Assembly (NCBI GenBank): GCA_020161835.1 | Contig: JAIUNL010000003.1 | Coordinates: forward strand, 1-64,000 | Direction: 5' to 3' | Length of the DNA: 64,000 bases | DNA from: Bacteroidota bacterium | GTDB taxonomy: Bacteria; Bacteroidota; JABWAT01 | In this document: piece by piece, positions 16,828-26,223 of the stretch | Layout: every line of letters starts with the position of its first letter | Position numbering within the stretch: position 1 is the first letter of the stretch | The notes under the pieces: model-generated | What the model was told of the DNA's origin: nothing | Database searches by the model: none | Seen by the model: only the letters and a program-made list of their open reading frames with translations | Translations under genes and position numbers: made by a program

Positions 16828-17725
16828 TTTGGAGTATCTTCTTCACTTATTTATTCTTATTGCAGTTTACACTTTGCTTTCCCAAAGTCTAAACCTTGCA
16901 GCTGGTATGACTGGGTTGATTTCCCTTTCACATGCAGGTTTCTATGGATTGGGTGCCTACACGACAGCCTTGCTGTCTGTAAACTTTGGGTTTTCATTTT
17001 GGTTAAACCTCCCTATTGCAATGGTGCTGAGTGGTCTGGTTGCTATGATTGTATCATTTGTTGCTCTGAGGACGGTTGAGGACTATTTTATCATTTGCTC
17101 CATGGGTATTCAGATTATTCTTTTTTCCCTGATGAATAATTTAATGGAAGTTACACGGGGGCCTTTGGGTATACCGGGAATTCCCTCCATCTCCTTATTT
17201 GGATTTGGATTGGATGACAAAATTCCCTTTTTATTGTTAACTTTTGTATTTGTTTCGCTTGTCTGGTTAATTCTCAGGAACATTAAGAATTCAGGTTTTG
17301 GTAATACCCTGATTGCAATCAGCGAAGATGAAATTTACACCCAAAGCATTGGCAAAAACATTTATTTGCTGAAAGTACAGTCCTTTTCTTTCAGCGCGAT
17401 GCTTGCAGCAATCCCTGGAGCATTATATGCACATTACATCAGTTACATTGACCCAACCAGTTTCACAGTTAATGAATCCATTTTTATTCTGTCAATTGTA
17501 ATTATTGGAGGAATGGGCAATTTGGCCGGTAGTTTCTATGCCTCTGCTTTTCTGATCCTTTTACCGGAAGCACTTCGTTTTGTGGGTATGCCGGATAGCA
17601 TCGCCGCAAATATGAGACAAATCATTTATGGCCTAATGTTGGTTTTAGTCATAATGACTGGGAAAAATGGATTTAAAGAGTTATTTAAAATACGATCCAT
17701 AGTTGAGAAAAATCGAAACAGATAG
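16784..17725 (+). CDS. HAAT-type ABC importer permease (LivM-like)
   Basis: 313 residues from ATG 16784, with about eight to nine membrane segments. LivM hallmarks are SLSHAGFYGLGAYTTALL and the C-terminal IIGGMGNLAGSFYASAFL, with a coupling loop near ALIAISEDEIYTQSIG. The ATG lies 44 bases inside the methyltransferase gene; an in-frame TTG at 16829 just after that gene's stop is an alternative and would give a start nearer to family norm. It completes the HAAT importer and is the last gene of the operon. A hairpin follows within 35 bases. Confidence 0.85.
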   Translation: MKVQVILISYIELNNLEYLLHLFILIAVYTLLSQSLNLAAGMTGLISLSHAGFYGLGAYTTALLSVNFGFSFWLNLPIAMVLSGLVAMIVSFVALRTVEDYFIICSMGIQIILFSLMNNLMEVTRGPLGIPGIPSISLFGFGLDDKIPFLLLTFVFVSLVWLILRNIKNSGFGNTLIAISEDEIYTQSIGKNIYLLKVQSFSFSAMLAAIPGALYAHYISYIDPTSFTVNESIFILSIVIIGGMGNLAGSFYASAFLILLPEALRFVGMPDSIAANMRQIIYGLMLVLVIMTGKNGFKELFKIRSIVEKNRNR

Positions 17726-17731
17726 AAATAG

Positions 17732-17759
17732 ATTGCAAATTCATTTTAGAATTTGTAAT
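17732..17759 (+). terminator. hairpin at the end of the importer operon
   Basis: An 11-bp AT-rich stem (17732-17742 with 17749-17759, one G-T wobble, ATTTTA loop) lies 7 bases after the LivM-like stop. No T-run follows, so termination is only probable. Confidence 0.4.
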
Positions 17760-17824
17760 AAACCTACCCGAAACCGCATTCATTATTTATCATTTTACCT
17801 ACTCACAATTTAACGAAATGACCT

Positions 17825-18652
17825 ATGTACTTTACAATCCAAAATCTTTCAATCTCTTCGCAAAAGGTAAACACTCCAAAATTAAGAGTTCAGTTTAATC
17901 TGAATTGTGAAAAGGGGGATCAAAAAAATACAACGCTGATAATGGTTATTGCAAAATTAACTTTGGAGGGTGATATAATCTCTTCTGTTGAAACCCAACT
18001 GACATCAGAAAAAATTGATCGCTCAATTAACCTGAGGGAAATTACATTTACTCTTTCAAATGAAAATTTAAAAATTATTGAGCGAAAAAGATCAGATGAT
18101 TTGACGTTGAATATGATTCTGGAATTTTTAGTAACTTATCAAATTGATGTAAAAGAAAAAATTGAGTTGGTTTATGAAAATGCCAATATTCATCAGCAAA
18201 TCAAATTTTCTCAGAAAGAATGGGTAAATAATTTAACTGTTTTTGGTTATTATGATGCCTGGCTGATTGAAGTTGCAAAACCCAAACTTGAGGGGTTTGA
18301 TCTGGTTAGGAAACATCTTGAAGAAGCAAAAGTCAACCTGTTACAAAGTGATTATGGTGGTTGTGTCAGTTCGTTGCGGATATCCTGGAATTCTATAAAA
18401 CCGTTTGTAGACGCCAGGTGGAACGAGATATCAGGATTATTAGATGACGGATCACCTGGGGAAAGTGGCAAGGATTCCAAATCAGTCAGGATAAAAAAAT
18501 TAAAAGACAACATTCATGCATTGTCCCAAATTGGTGCCCATCAGGAGTTTTATAAAGTTAATCCGGAAGATGCCTGGTTGATTTACTATGGAACGGTTGC
18601 AATGATCGCATTTTTGTCAAAATTAATCAGCAGGTTACCTGAGGAAAATTAA
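17825..18652 (+). CDS. hypothetical protein upstream of the STAND NTPase
   Basis: 275 residues, soluble, no recognised family. The N-terminal half (about 1-125) is beta-rich and charged. The C-terminal half (about 135-275) is helical, with a segment (KHLEEAKVNLLQSDYGGCVSS in part) resembling HEPN-like or abortive-infection C-terminal helices, but I do not see a clear R-x4-6-H catalytic motif. It lies 99 bases after the importer operon and 99 bases before the giant NTPase, same strand and similarly AT-rich. It could belong to the defence locus or stand alone. Confidence 0.6.
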   Translation: MYFTIQNLSISSQKVNTPKLRVQFNLNCEKGDQKNTTLIMVIAKLTLEGDIISSVETQLTSEKIDRSINLREITFTLSNENLKIIERKRSDDLTLNMILEFLVTYQIDVKEKIELVYENANIHQQIKFSQKEWVNNLTVFGYYDAWLIEVAKPKLEGFDLVRKHLEEAKVNLLQSDYGGCVSSLRISWNSIKPFVDARWNEISGLLDDGSPGESGKDSKSVRIKKLKDNIHALSQIGAHQEFYKVNPEDAWLIYYGTVAMIAFLSKLISRLPEEN

Positions 18653-18751
18653 TTGACATTCTCTGAAGGAAAAGCGCCTAACCCAAACTTTTAACTCAAT
18701 CCATCTACTTTCCATTAATGTGTTTTGATTTCATATTTTAAATAATGTCCG

Positions 18752-21700
18752 ATGGAAAAAATCCTTAATATTTCTCCAGAACCAGGTTTTGATTACCTGG
18801 GTGCAAGAGCTTCAAATGCCGGGGATCAATTCCATGAATTATGGGCACTCCAACATATTCTTGATTTATTAAAACCAAAAACATCACTGATGGCAGTTGG
18901 TGTTGAAGGGGTTATTTCTTCTGGTGGTAAGGCCAATTCCAGGTGGGAAGGGGTTGATTGTGCCCTCTATTTTGGTGGAACAAGTCTTGAAACTGTTGAT
19001 AGAGTGGATTTTATTCAGGTCAAATATTCCGCAGCAAACCCCGAGATTGTTTGGACACTTGCAAGATTAACCCACAACTCTTCAAAAAAAAGTAATAATT
19101 CTCCAATCCGGAGATTGGCTGAAACATACACCAGTGCCATTATTGGGTTAAAGCCGGAAGCAGAGTTTGTGATTCGTTTTGTGAGTAATCAGGACCTAAC
19201 AAACGAAGTAAAACAATTAATAAAAGACCGTTGGGTTGGTCCCCTTAATAAATCAAAATTGAGCGTTTATTCAAAAACTTCACATAGAGCCCTGATAAAA
19301 GCATCCGGGTTGAATGAACATGACTATCAGTCATTTCTGGAAAAACTGAATTTTGATGAATGTGGTACAGATTCAAGATTTGTTTTAAAGGATAAATTAA
19401 TAGAAATCATTGGTGGTTTCGTTGGTGCTAACGTCTCATCTGAACTGAGGTCACTTCAGATGAGAGTTAGAGAGTTGATGCTACCTGAGCAAACAAATGA
19501 AATAGTAACACTTCACAGCCTTTTGCTTTGGTTTGATGTAACCAGTTTGAGTGCATTATTTCCATGTCCGTCTGAAATTAATTTACCAGATCAGGTCATA
19601 AAAAGATCAGTTGCAGATCAAGTTGTAAAAAAAATTCTTGGTGGTGAACAACTTGTTTTGCTTCATGGTGAAGGTGGATGCGGAAAAACTACACTTATAA
19701 ACCAAATTGCGGGGGAGTTGCCGAAAGGTTCTGTAAACGTACATTTTGACTGCTTTGGGGGTGGAAGCTATTTATATTCTGATGATCAAAGACATTCACC
19801 TGAAAGTGCCTTTTTACAACTTACCAATGAATTATCCACCTCGCTTCAGCTCCCCCTTTTCATAAGCGCAAACAGAAAAAATCCTGTCACTATTCGCACT
19901 TTCATGACGAAATTGTCAGTTGCAGGTGAAACTCTAAGTAAAATTGAACCTAATGCAATTCTCCTTATCAGTTTAGATGCTGCAGACAATTCAATTTCTG
20001 CTGCAATGAAAGAAAATACCGGGCGGCGATCTTTTGTTGCTGAATTATTGGATGCAAATTTATCAAGTTTACCTTCTAATGTTCATTTTATAATTACCTG
20101 TCGTACATCACGTAAATCTTTTTTTCAATTGCCAGCAGAAACTCCTGATATCCAATGTCCGCCTTTTTCAATGGAGGAAACCAGAAGTCACCTTGAATTG
20201 AAATTCCCCCAACCTGATGAAATACTTGTAGATCAGTTTCATTTCCTTTCCTATGGCAATCCCCGGGTTCAGACTTATTCAATTGCAAATTCAAATGGAG
20301 ATGATTCTAAACTTCTGACAGGTCTCAGACCCAAAGGGAAAACGCTTCCTGAGGTACTTCAGATCGTTTTTAAAAATGCTCTTAGGAAAATTGGAGAGAG
20401 TGGATTGTATAATTCAATAATGGGTACCCTTGCCTATCTTCCTCCTCCTGTTCCGTTAGTCACATTCAGCCGGATTATTGGCTGTGAGATGGGACTTTTA
20501 CGGGACTTTGTCTTAGACCTTTCACCCGGTTTAAAGCTTTCAAATGAGGCCATTACTATTGCGGATGAAGACTATGATGCTTTTATCAAGGATTTTGGCA
20601 ATAGTAAAAGTGGAGAGTTTATTTCTAAAATAACGGAGTCCTTTTTAACCACTTTTAAAAAGGACTCCTATAGTTCAGTTCACATCGCCGAAATACTTAA
20701 ACAGGCAAACCGGGTCCAGGAGATTTTGGAAATAATTGAACAGGACCAAAAGGTTGATGCAATTAAAGATCCAATTTTAAACAGGCAAGTTAAATTAAAA
20801 AGATTGAGATATTCACTTTCGGCTTGTCGGGAATCCGGATCCGTTACAAAGGCATTGAAAACTATTTTGATCAGTGCAGAGGCCTACAGTAATGAGGGTA
20901 AACTAGATCAGATTTTTGAAAAGGAAATTGACCTTGCAGTTCCTTTTGCAGGATCATCATTGGCTAGGATTATGGGCAATGATCCTGAAAAGATAAAAAC
21001 ACAGGGTTCTTTTTTAGCGCATGATGCATTACGGGCAATACGGGAAGGAGATCAGAGAACAGCCAGAGAGCAACTTTATTTTTATAATGCCTGGCTTAAA
21101 AAAAGACGTGAATTAAGTTCAGAAGAAAGGCAAAACTGGTTAGTTAGTTCACGGGATATTGCAGCCAGGGTTGAAACCATTTTCGAGCTTGCTGGACCTC
21201 AAGTTGCATTGAATGAAATATTAAAGTGGTCACCCCCAGAAATAGCAGTGTCAGTTGCTTTCATCCTGCTTCCTGATCTTATTTCGGCAGGAAAAATTTC
21301 TAAAGCAAACGAATTGTTTTCAGTTTGTCAGACACAAAAACCCTGGGATTTACTGATTGTTGTCCCCCTTGCATTGGCAGGTGAAAAAATCAATAAGGTG
21401 GCTTTGACAGAGTCAATAAAAAAAATCCGACAATTATTTGTCCCAGATTTGGACTCTTTGGATTTCCCTGGTGAAGATGGTGAATGGAAACCAAGTTTAA
21501 TGGATACTTTCATTACCTCATGTGAACTTGGTTATTCATTGGATATAGAATCCAAAATTATTCAAACTGCTGTCAATACTATTTTCCTAAAGCTTAGAGG
21601 TAAAAACGATAGTAAGTTATTCGGTTCAGCAGTTCACAGGTTTGATGGTTTACTCCGGTGTTGGTTATTACTTGAAAGGGTAAAAGGGAATTCAATTACC

Positions 21701-24700
21701 GAAGAAAGATTCACTGAATTTATTTATAGTTTCAATAAACAATCTCAAATATCTATTGACAAGATTAAAAAGAATACAAAAGTAAAAAATGAATTTAATT
21801 CTGCAGACCAACGGGAACGTGAATCTCAAAAAAACAGAATAAAATCCCTGTTTCCAATTTATAGTGCTCGATTGGACATTTTATCCCAAAGAAGGCAAAA
21901 TATTGATTTAACAGAAACCCAGTTCGATAAACTAATAATTACCGATCGATTATTTTACGCCTTTGACCTTGAATACAATAATTTCAAATACAGAGAAAAA
22001 GCAGCAGATAGTTTGATGTGCCTGCTGATGATTGATTTTGTTAATCCTGTTTTTCTTTTTGAAAAAGCAAAATTGCTTACGACCAGTCATGACCGTGAAC
22101 CGGGAATTGATTCTCTACACTTGCTTTGGCGTAAAATGCGCCTCCGTTCCGGTGAAGCAGAATCATTAGTTAGTTTCGTTTCAGAAGCTTCAAAACAAAT
22201 TAAAAACCAAAAAATTCCTTCCTCCGGGAAAGTCGATGGGTTGATAAAAATAGCACGGTTGATTTTACCTGTTAGTAAAGAGGATTCACGTGTCTTGTTT
22301 CGTGATGCGGTGTCTGTTTCTGAAGAAATTGACTTTGAAATATTTGATCAAATCAAATTCACTTCCAAATTAAGTGCAACTGTTTTCAATTCGAGGCAAA
22401 CTACTCATAAACAATTGGCAACTGATTTTACTGTTTTTGTGTCTGAAGCTGCAACCCGGCTTTCTGATTGGGAGGAGTTTCCCTGGAAGGAAGCTGTAGA
22501 AACCCTTACTTATCTTGATGAATATACTGCGTTAAGTGCTCTTTCGAGATGGGATGATGAGGGAAGTGTTAGATTGGAAACCACCTTGAATTCATTTCTT
22601 GTAACAGCAATGGAAATTAATATACTTACCCCGGAAGAAATTATTTCTCTTTCGTTAGCACGAGGTAAAATTGCTGATGATTTGCGCAAAAGTTTGATTT
22701 CTGTTTTGGCAACTAAACCAAAACAATATTCCAAAGTGATTGAAGAATTTACAAAGGATACACTTTTATTAAATGGCCAGGCAGACCGGTTTAATTTTGG
22801 TAGAGAGTTTCTTGAAAAGTTTGGACAAAACTTTGATCCAGATTGGGAGTGGACAAAACAGCTATCTGACATGGTTGAATTTTATAAACCCATTAATAAG
22901 GAGGCTGAAAGTCAGCAAAACAAACAACAAAAAAAATGGAATCCACTGTCAGATGGGTCTTTTTCATCAGAAGAATTTCTGTTTGAGGCAAATGGGAGAT
23001 CTTTTATCACCTCCAAAATGATTGAAGATGTTTTTAAGGAAGCAGGAAAAACAGGTTCAAGGGTTGAAGAAAAGGATATCCTGTTAAAGATGAGGGCATC
23101 AATCTCTCATCCCAACCAAAAACTGTTGTTTCTGAATGCTTTAACAGGGGTTAGTGAGGATTTATTTGGTGGAACTCATTGGGGAAGTTTCCTGTGTGAC
23201 ACACTGCAAGAATGGAGAGATACGCCATCTGTTGAAAACTGGTGTAAAGAGATTCTGCCCGGGGTTATAATAAATCAATTTACAGCGATTTCCCAATGGA
23301 TTTATTATGAGCAGTCTGCGTTAGTTCCGTTGTTAAATTATGCGAAGCTTAATCGGGATGATTGGATTAAAACTGTTTTGGACGGTATTGCAAAATCAAG
23401 CGATTCGCTAGACAATAGAACATTATATGGTTTGGCTGGCGAAATTGCCAGAAAACTGGAACCTGATGAGGCAAGCGAAATCATATCGTGGTATATAAAA
23501 CATCTCTGTAACCGGTTACAAGAAACAGTTAACCCAATTGCAATTTCTGAAATGCCACAAAGCAAACCAGAAGCCATTGCCCGCTTTCTTTTTTCGTTGC
23601 TGAGTGATATTGATACTCGGGTTCGCTGGAGAGCAGCGCACTCACTGAGAAGATTTGCCAGATTAGGGTGTACAGATATCATTCATGAAACTATTTTACA
23701 GATCAACAGGGAACGGGATGATGCATTCAGGGATCCTGCCGCGCCTTTTTATTACCTTGGTGCCAAACTCTGGCTTGCCATTTCACTTTACAGGATCAGT
23801 GCAGAATCGCCGGGTACTTTAAAGTCAGATATCCCGGTGATTTTTGAGCTGGCAACATCGTCTAAACTACCTCATGTTGTCATCCGGGAATATGCTAAGC
23901 GTACCCTGCTTCTTATGAGAACTGCCGGGACAATTTCCATTAGTGAACCTGAGTATGAACAACTATTATTGGTAAATTCAGCAAAAAAGGGAAAAATAAA
24001 GGATAGTAATTCTAGACATTCAAAGCTTGGTTCACCTGTATGGCCGGAACAAACTCGGTTTAAATTTGACCGAATGGATACTCTTCATTATTGGTATGAA
24101 GATCTATGGCGAATTTTTCCGGATGTTTTTCCAGAAACTGTGTTGACCCTTGCAGATAATTGGATTCTAGATAAGTGGAATGGCTTCCCGGAATCAACCC
24201 ATTGGAAAAAGGAGCCGAGAGTAAACCGTTTCACTGAAGGGAGTCACCATTTATTTTCCCATTATCATGGGGCTTTTCCAGTTATCGAACGGTATGGTAC
24301 CTACTTGGAGTGGCATGCAATGTATTGTGTTGCTGGTGAGCTTTTAAAAACAATGCCAATTTCTGAAGAGGAAGAATATTCTTTTGGAAGTTTTACCTAT
24401 TTGCTTAAAAAAACAATGCCACTGAATCCTCCTAACTGGGCTTCTGATTTTAGAGGTCCGACTCCACTTGAAATGCGGTTCTGGCAAAAGGATAAAAAAA
24501 CAGATCACGGCTGGGTAAACAATATTGGGTTGTCTGAGTTCTTGACTGAGATTGGAATAGGTGATTCAACCAAAAATGAATGGGTTGTTGTTTCTGCACG
24601 ATATACAATTCACTACCCAAAAAGAGAAACCTTTGTAGAAGTAAACACGGGAATGGTTTCACAAACGACTTCAACGGCACTTGTCCGTGCCCTTCAGACT

Positions 24701-25240
24701 TCAAAAAATAAATATGACTTTGGCATTCCTCATGAAGACAATAGGTTTGAAATCACAGAACCCCCATTTAGTTTTATTGGATGGCTTTCGGGAAGTGAGT
24801 CAGCGGAGGCGTTTGACCAACATGATCCTTTTCGATATGAAGTGGAAACGACCAGAAGACGACCCGATCAGAAAATAAGGGAAACGCTGAATCTGGTTTT
24901 AAGGACAGATAATCCAGGCGACTGGTTAGATGGAACAAGTGGCGAAAAAGTGTTTAAATATGAAGCATGGAGCGATGAACCTGTACCTGACAGGGACTAT
25001 TATTCTGACCATATCCGGTCAAGTGGATGGCGACTTTGGGTAAAAACAGACATTTTAAAACAGTTACTTTTAAAAGAGGGTTGGGATTTGCTTTTTGAAA
25101 TTCAAAACGACCGCAATCTAAAATCTGAAAACAGAACCTCATATGATCCTAACGAAAAAAGAAAAGAACATGAAAAAATCATCCTCCTCAAAGCCGATGG
25201 AACAATCAAAGACTCAAAAGGAATTGTTGGAACTTGGTAA
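18752..25240 (+). CDS. giant STAND NTPase with N-terminal Cap4-like nuclease (Avs-type antiviral protein)
   Basis: 2162 residues. Residues about 17-110 match a Cap4/DUF4297-like PD-(D/E)xK nuclease: DQFHELWAL helix (25-33), Glu52, Asp69 in WEGVDCALYF, and Gln89-x-Lys91 in FIQVKYS. A STAND NTPase follows: P-loop GEGGCGKTT near 306-314, Walker B ILLISLDAADN near 402, and a sensor-like IITCRTSR near 445. The remaining 1600 residues are helical-repeat-like, ending in a GIVGTW tail that I have seen in large defence ATPases (recollection, unverified). Length and order fit Avs proteins, which recognise phage proteins such as terminase or portal, oligomerise and cut DNA; Avs3-type is the closest by architecture. 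The last 98 bases overlap the downstream partner. It is AT-rich and intact. Confidence 0.75.
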   Translation: MEKILNISPEPGFDYLGARASNAGDQFHELWALQHILDLLKPKTSLMAVGVEGVISSGGKANSRWEGVDCALYFGGTSLETVDRVDFIQVKYSAANPEIVWTLARLTHNSSKKSNNSPIRRLAETYTSAIIGLKPEAEFVIRFVSNQDLTNEVKQLIKDRWVGPLNKSKLSVYSKTSHRALIKASGLNEHDYQSFLEKLNFDECGTDSRFVLKDKLIEIIGGFVGANVSSELRSLQMRVRELMLPEQTNEIVTLHSLLLWFDVTSLSALFPCPSEINLPDQVIKRSVADQVVKKILGGEQLVLLHGEGGCGKTTLINQIAGELPKGSVNVHFDCFGGGSYLYSDDQRHSPESAFLQLTNELSTSLQLPLFISANRKNPVTIRTFMTKLSVAGETLSKIEPNAILLISLDAADNSISAAMKENTGRRSFVAELLDANLSSLPSNVHFIITCRTSRKSFFQLPAETPDIQCPPFSMEETRSHLELKFPQPDEILVDQFHFLSYGNPRVQTYSIANSNGDDSKLLTGLRPKGKTLPEVLQIVFKNALRKIGESGLYNSIMGTLAYLPPPVPLVTFSRIIGCEMGLLRDFVLDLSPGLKLSNEAITIADEDYDAFIKDFGNSKSGEFISKITESFLTTFKKDSYSSVHIAEILKQANRVQEILEIIEQDQKVDAIKDPILNRQVKLKRLRYSLSACRESGSVTKALKTILISAEAYSNEGKLDQIFEKEIDLAVPFAGSSLARIMGNDPEKIKTQGSFLAHDALRAIREGDQRTAREQLYFYNAWLKKRRELSSEERQNWLVSSRDIAARVETIFELAGPQVALNEILKWSPPEIAVSVAFILLPDLISAGKISKANELFSVCQTQKPWDLLIVVPLALAGEKINKVALTESIKKIRQLFVPDLDSLDFPGEDGEWKPSLMDTFITSCELGYSLDIESKIIQTAVNTIFLKLRGKNDSKLFGSAVHRFDGLLRCWLLLERVKGNSITEERFTEFIYSFNKQSQISIDKIKKNTKVKNEFNSADQRERESQKNRIKSLFPIYSARLDILSQRRQNIDLTETQFDKLIITDRLFYAFDLEYNNFKYREKAADSLMCLLMIDFVNPVFLFEKAKLLTTSHDREPGIDSLHLLWRKMRLRSGEAESLVSFVSEASKQIKNQKIPSSGKVDGLIKIARLILPVSKEDSRVLFRDAVSVSEEIDFEIFDQIKFTSKLSATVFNSRQTTHKQLATDFTVFVSEAATRLSDWEEFPWKEAVETLTYLDEYTALSALSRWDDEGSVRLETTLNSFLVTAMEINILTPEEIISLSLARGKIADDLRKSLISVLATKPKQYSKVIEEFTKDTLLLNGQADRFNFGREFLEKFGQNFDPDWEWTKQLSDMVEFYKPINKEAESQQNKQQKKWNPLSDGSFSSEEFLFEANGRSFITSKMIEDVFKEAGKTGSRVEEKDILLKMRASISHPNQKLLFLNALTGVSEDLFGGTHWGSFLCDTLQEWRDTPSVENWCKEILPGVIINQFTAISQWIYYEQSALVPLLNYAKLNRDDWIKTVLDGIAKSSDSLDNRTLYGLAGEIARKLEPDEASEIISWYIKHLCNRLQETVNPIAISEMPQSKPEAIARFLFSLLSDIDTRVRWRAAHSLRRFARLGCTDIIHETILQINRERDDAFRDPAAPFYYLGAKLWLAISLYRISAESPGTLKSDIPVIFELATSSKLPHVVIREYAKRTLLLMRTAGTISISEPEYEQLLLVNSAKKGKIKDSNSRHSKLGSPVWPEQTRFKFDRMDTLHYWYEDLWRIFPDVFPETVLTLADNWILDKWNGFPESTHWKKEPRVNRFTEGSHHLFSHYHGAFPVIERYGTYLEWHAMYCVAGELLKTMPISEEEEYSFGSFTYLLKKTMPLNPPNWASDFRGPTPLEMRFWQKDKKTDHGWVNNIGLSEFLTEIGIGDSTKNEWVVVSARYTIHYPKRETFVEVNTGMVSQTTSTALVRALQTSKNKYDFGIPHEDNRFEITEPPFSFIGWLSGSESAEAFDQHDPFRYEVETTRRRPDQKIRETLNLVLRTDNPGDWLDGTSGEKVFKYEAWSDEPVPDRDYYSDHIRSSGWRLWVKTDILKQLLLKEGWDLLFEIQNDRNLKSENRTSYDPNEKRKEHEKIILLKADGTIKDSKGIVGTW

Positions 25241-25871
25241 ATCTTTGGTTGAAGAGTTAAGATTAGATACTGGCGATACGTTAGGAAGATGGATGGCTCA
25301 TTACGTTGCAGAACTGTTAAAAGATGCTGAACGTGCAGAGGGTGAAGAACGTTTTACTAAAAGCGAAATCTGTGCAACCATGATTATGCGACTCTGGGAC
25401 CACAGGAATCAATTTCCTGAAGAAAACCGTCCTTTCAAAGAATTTACAAACGTTTTTACTTCCCTCGAAAATCTTAGCCTTGATGTTGAAAAAACAAAGT
25501 ATTGGGCAGAAACTAGAAATCTGGCAAGAGGCGCAAGTGTAAATAAAGAAAGTAAAAAGTGGCTTGCCGTTGCTGATGGAGTAGATGATACAGCCAAAAT
25601 ATTAATCCGGTATTGCTTAACCAAGGCCTCAGAAAACAAGCTGGATAAAGCAACGAAGTGGGTAGACCTAGCTGAAAATGCAGGCCTGGATGATGCTGTT
25701 GATATTCAGGTCATTCGTTTTATTCAGTCCGAAAACGAGTTGCTTACAACCAAGACCCTGGATGATAAGCAAAAAAAGCAAGCTCTGGATAGAATTACCA
25801 AGCTGGAAAGTTTTATTAAGATTGCAACTGCTCTTTTGGGTGAAATGAAAGAAATTCAAAAAAATTTCTGA
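25143..25871 (+). CDS. small partner protein of the STAND NTPase
   Basis: 242 residues from ATG 25143; ATG 25170 is an equally good start and avoids a lysine-rich leader. The protein is helical and soluble, with a motif LGKSLVEEL then DTLGRWMAHYVAELL near 30-65, which I recall from short proteins next to large defence ATPases (possibly the small Avs3 partner; unverified). It overlaps the NTPase gene by 98 bases in another frame, so expression is coupled. The 3' end contains a run of seven A (25858-25864). Reading one base shorter would continue into the following 'remnant' frame, so the present C-terminus may be the product of a frameshift. Confidence 0.65.
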   Translation: MILTKKEKNMKKSSSSKPMEQSKTQKELLELGKSLVEELRLDTGDTLGRWMAHYVAELLKDAERAEGEERFTKSEICATMIMRLWDHRNQFPEENRPFKEFTNVFTSLENLSLDVEKTKYWAETRNLARGASVNKESKKWLAVADGVDDTAKILIRYCLTKASENKLDKATKWVDLAENAGLDDAVDIQVIRFIQSENELLTTKTLDDKQKKQALDRITKLESFIKIATALLGEMKEIQKNF

Positions 25872-26223
25872 TGATATTCTCAGTGCTGTCTATTCTTTAT
25901 GGTTAGAAAATAAATCGTCAGTATATCTCAATACAATTGTTATAGATTATTTGACAACTTACGAATAAATTGATAATGAAAGAAAAATGGAAATGATATT
26001 TGAAATTGCAAATAACGCGTTCAATACAAATCCATTTTTCATGGATACAATAATCCGAAATATCAAAGATAAAAGTGACTATCCACTGCAATTTGAGTAC
26101 AATAAGAAAATTCTTGAAAGATGACAGCATTTTGCTGTGTATCTAAATACTGGTACGTACAAACAGTTGAATGATTCGAAATTATATAAATATATTCTGA
26201 AAATGAAGCTTTTAGCAGAATAG
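25870..26223 (+). pseudogene. decayed coding remnant with two in-frame stops
   Basis: One frame from 25870 to the TAG at 26221-26223 reads as plausible protein in three pieces (DDILSAVYSLWLENKSSVYL..., then ...MEMIFEIANNAFNTNPFF..., then ...HFAVYLNTGTYKQL...) interrupted only by TAA at 25966-25968 and TGA at 26122-26124. Composition is protein-like, with well-spaced hydrophobic residues, and nothing else occupies the 418-base gap 25872-26289. No family is recognisable. It is either a third gene of the defence locus that has decayed, or the lost C-terminal part of the 242-residue partner, joined through the A7 run. Confidence 0.5.

Noticed and set aside
9887..17725. Calling the operon a plain livKHMGF branched-chain amino acid importer
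   Set aside because: Five transporter proteins are recognisable but four unrelated proteins are interleaved and the ligand is not predictable; standard gene names would hide this.
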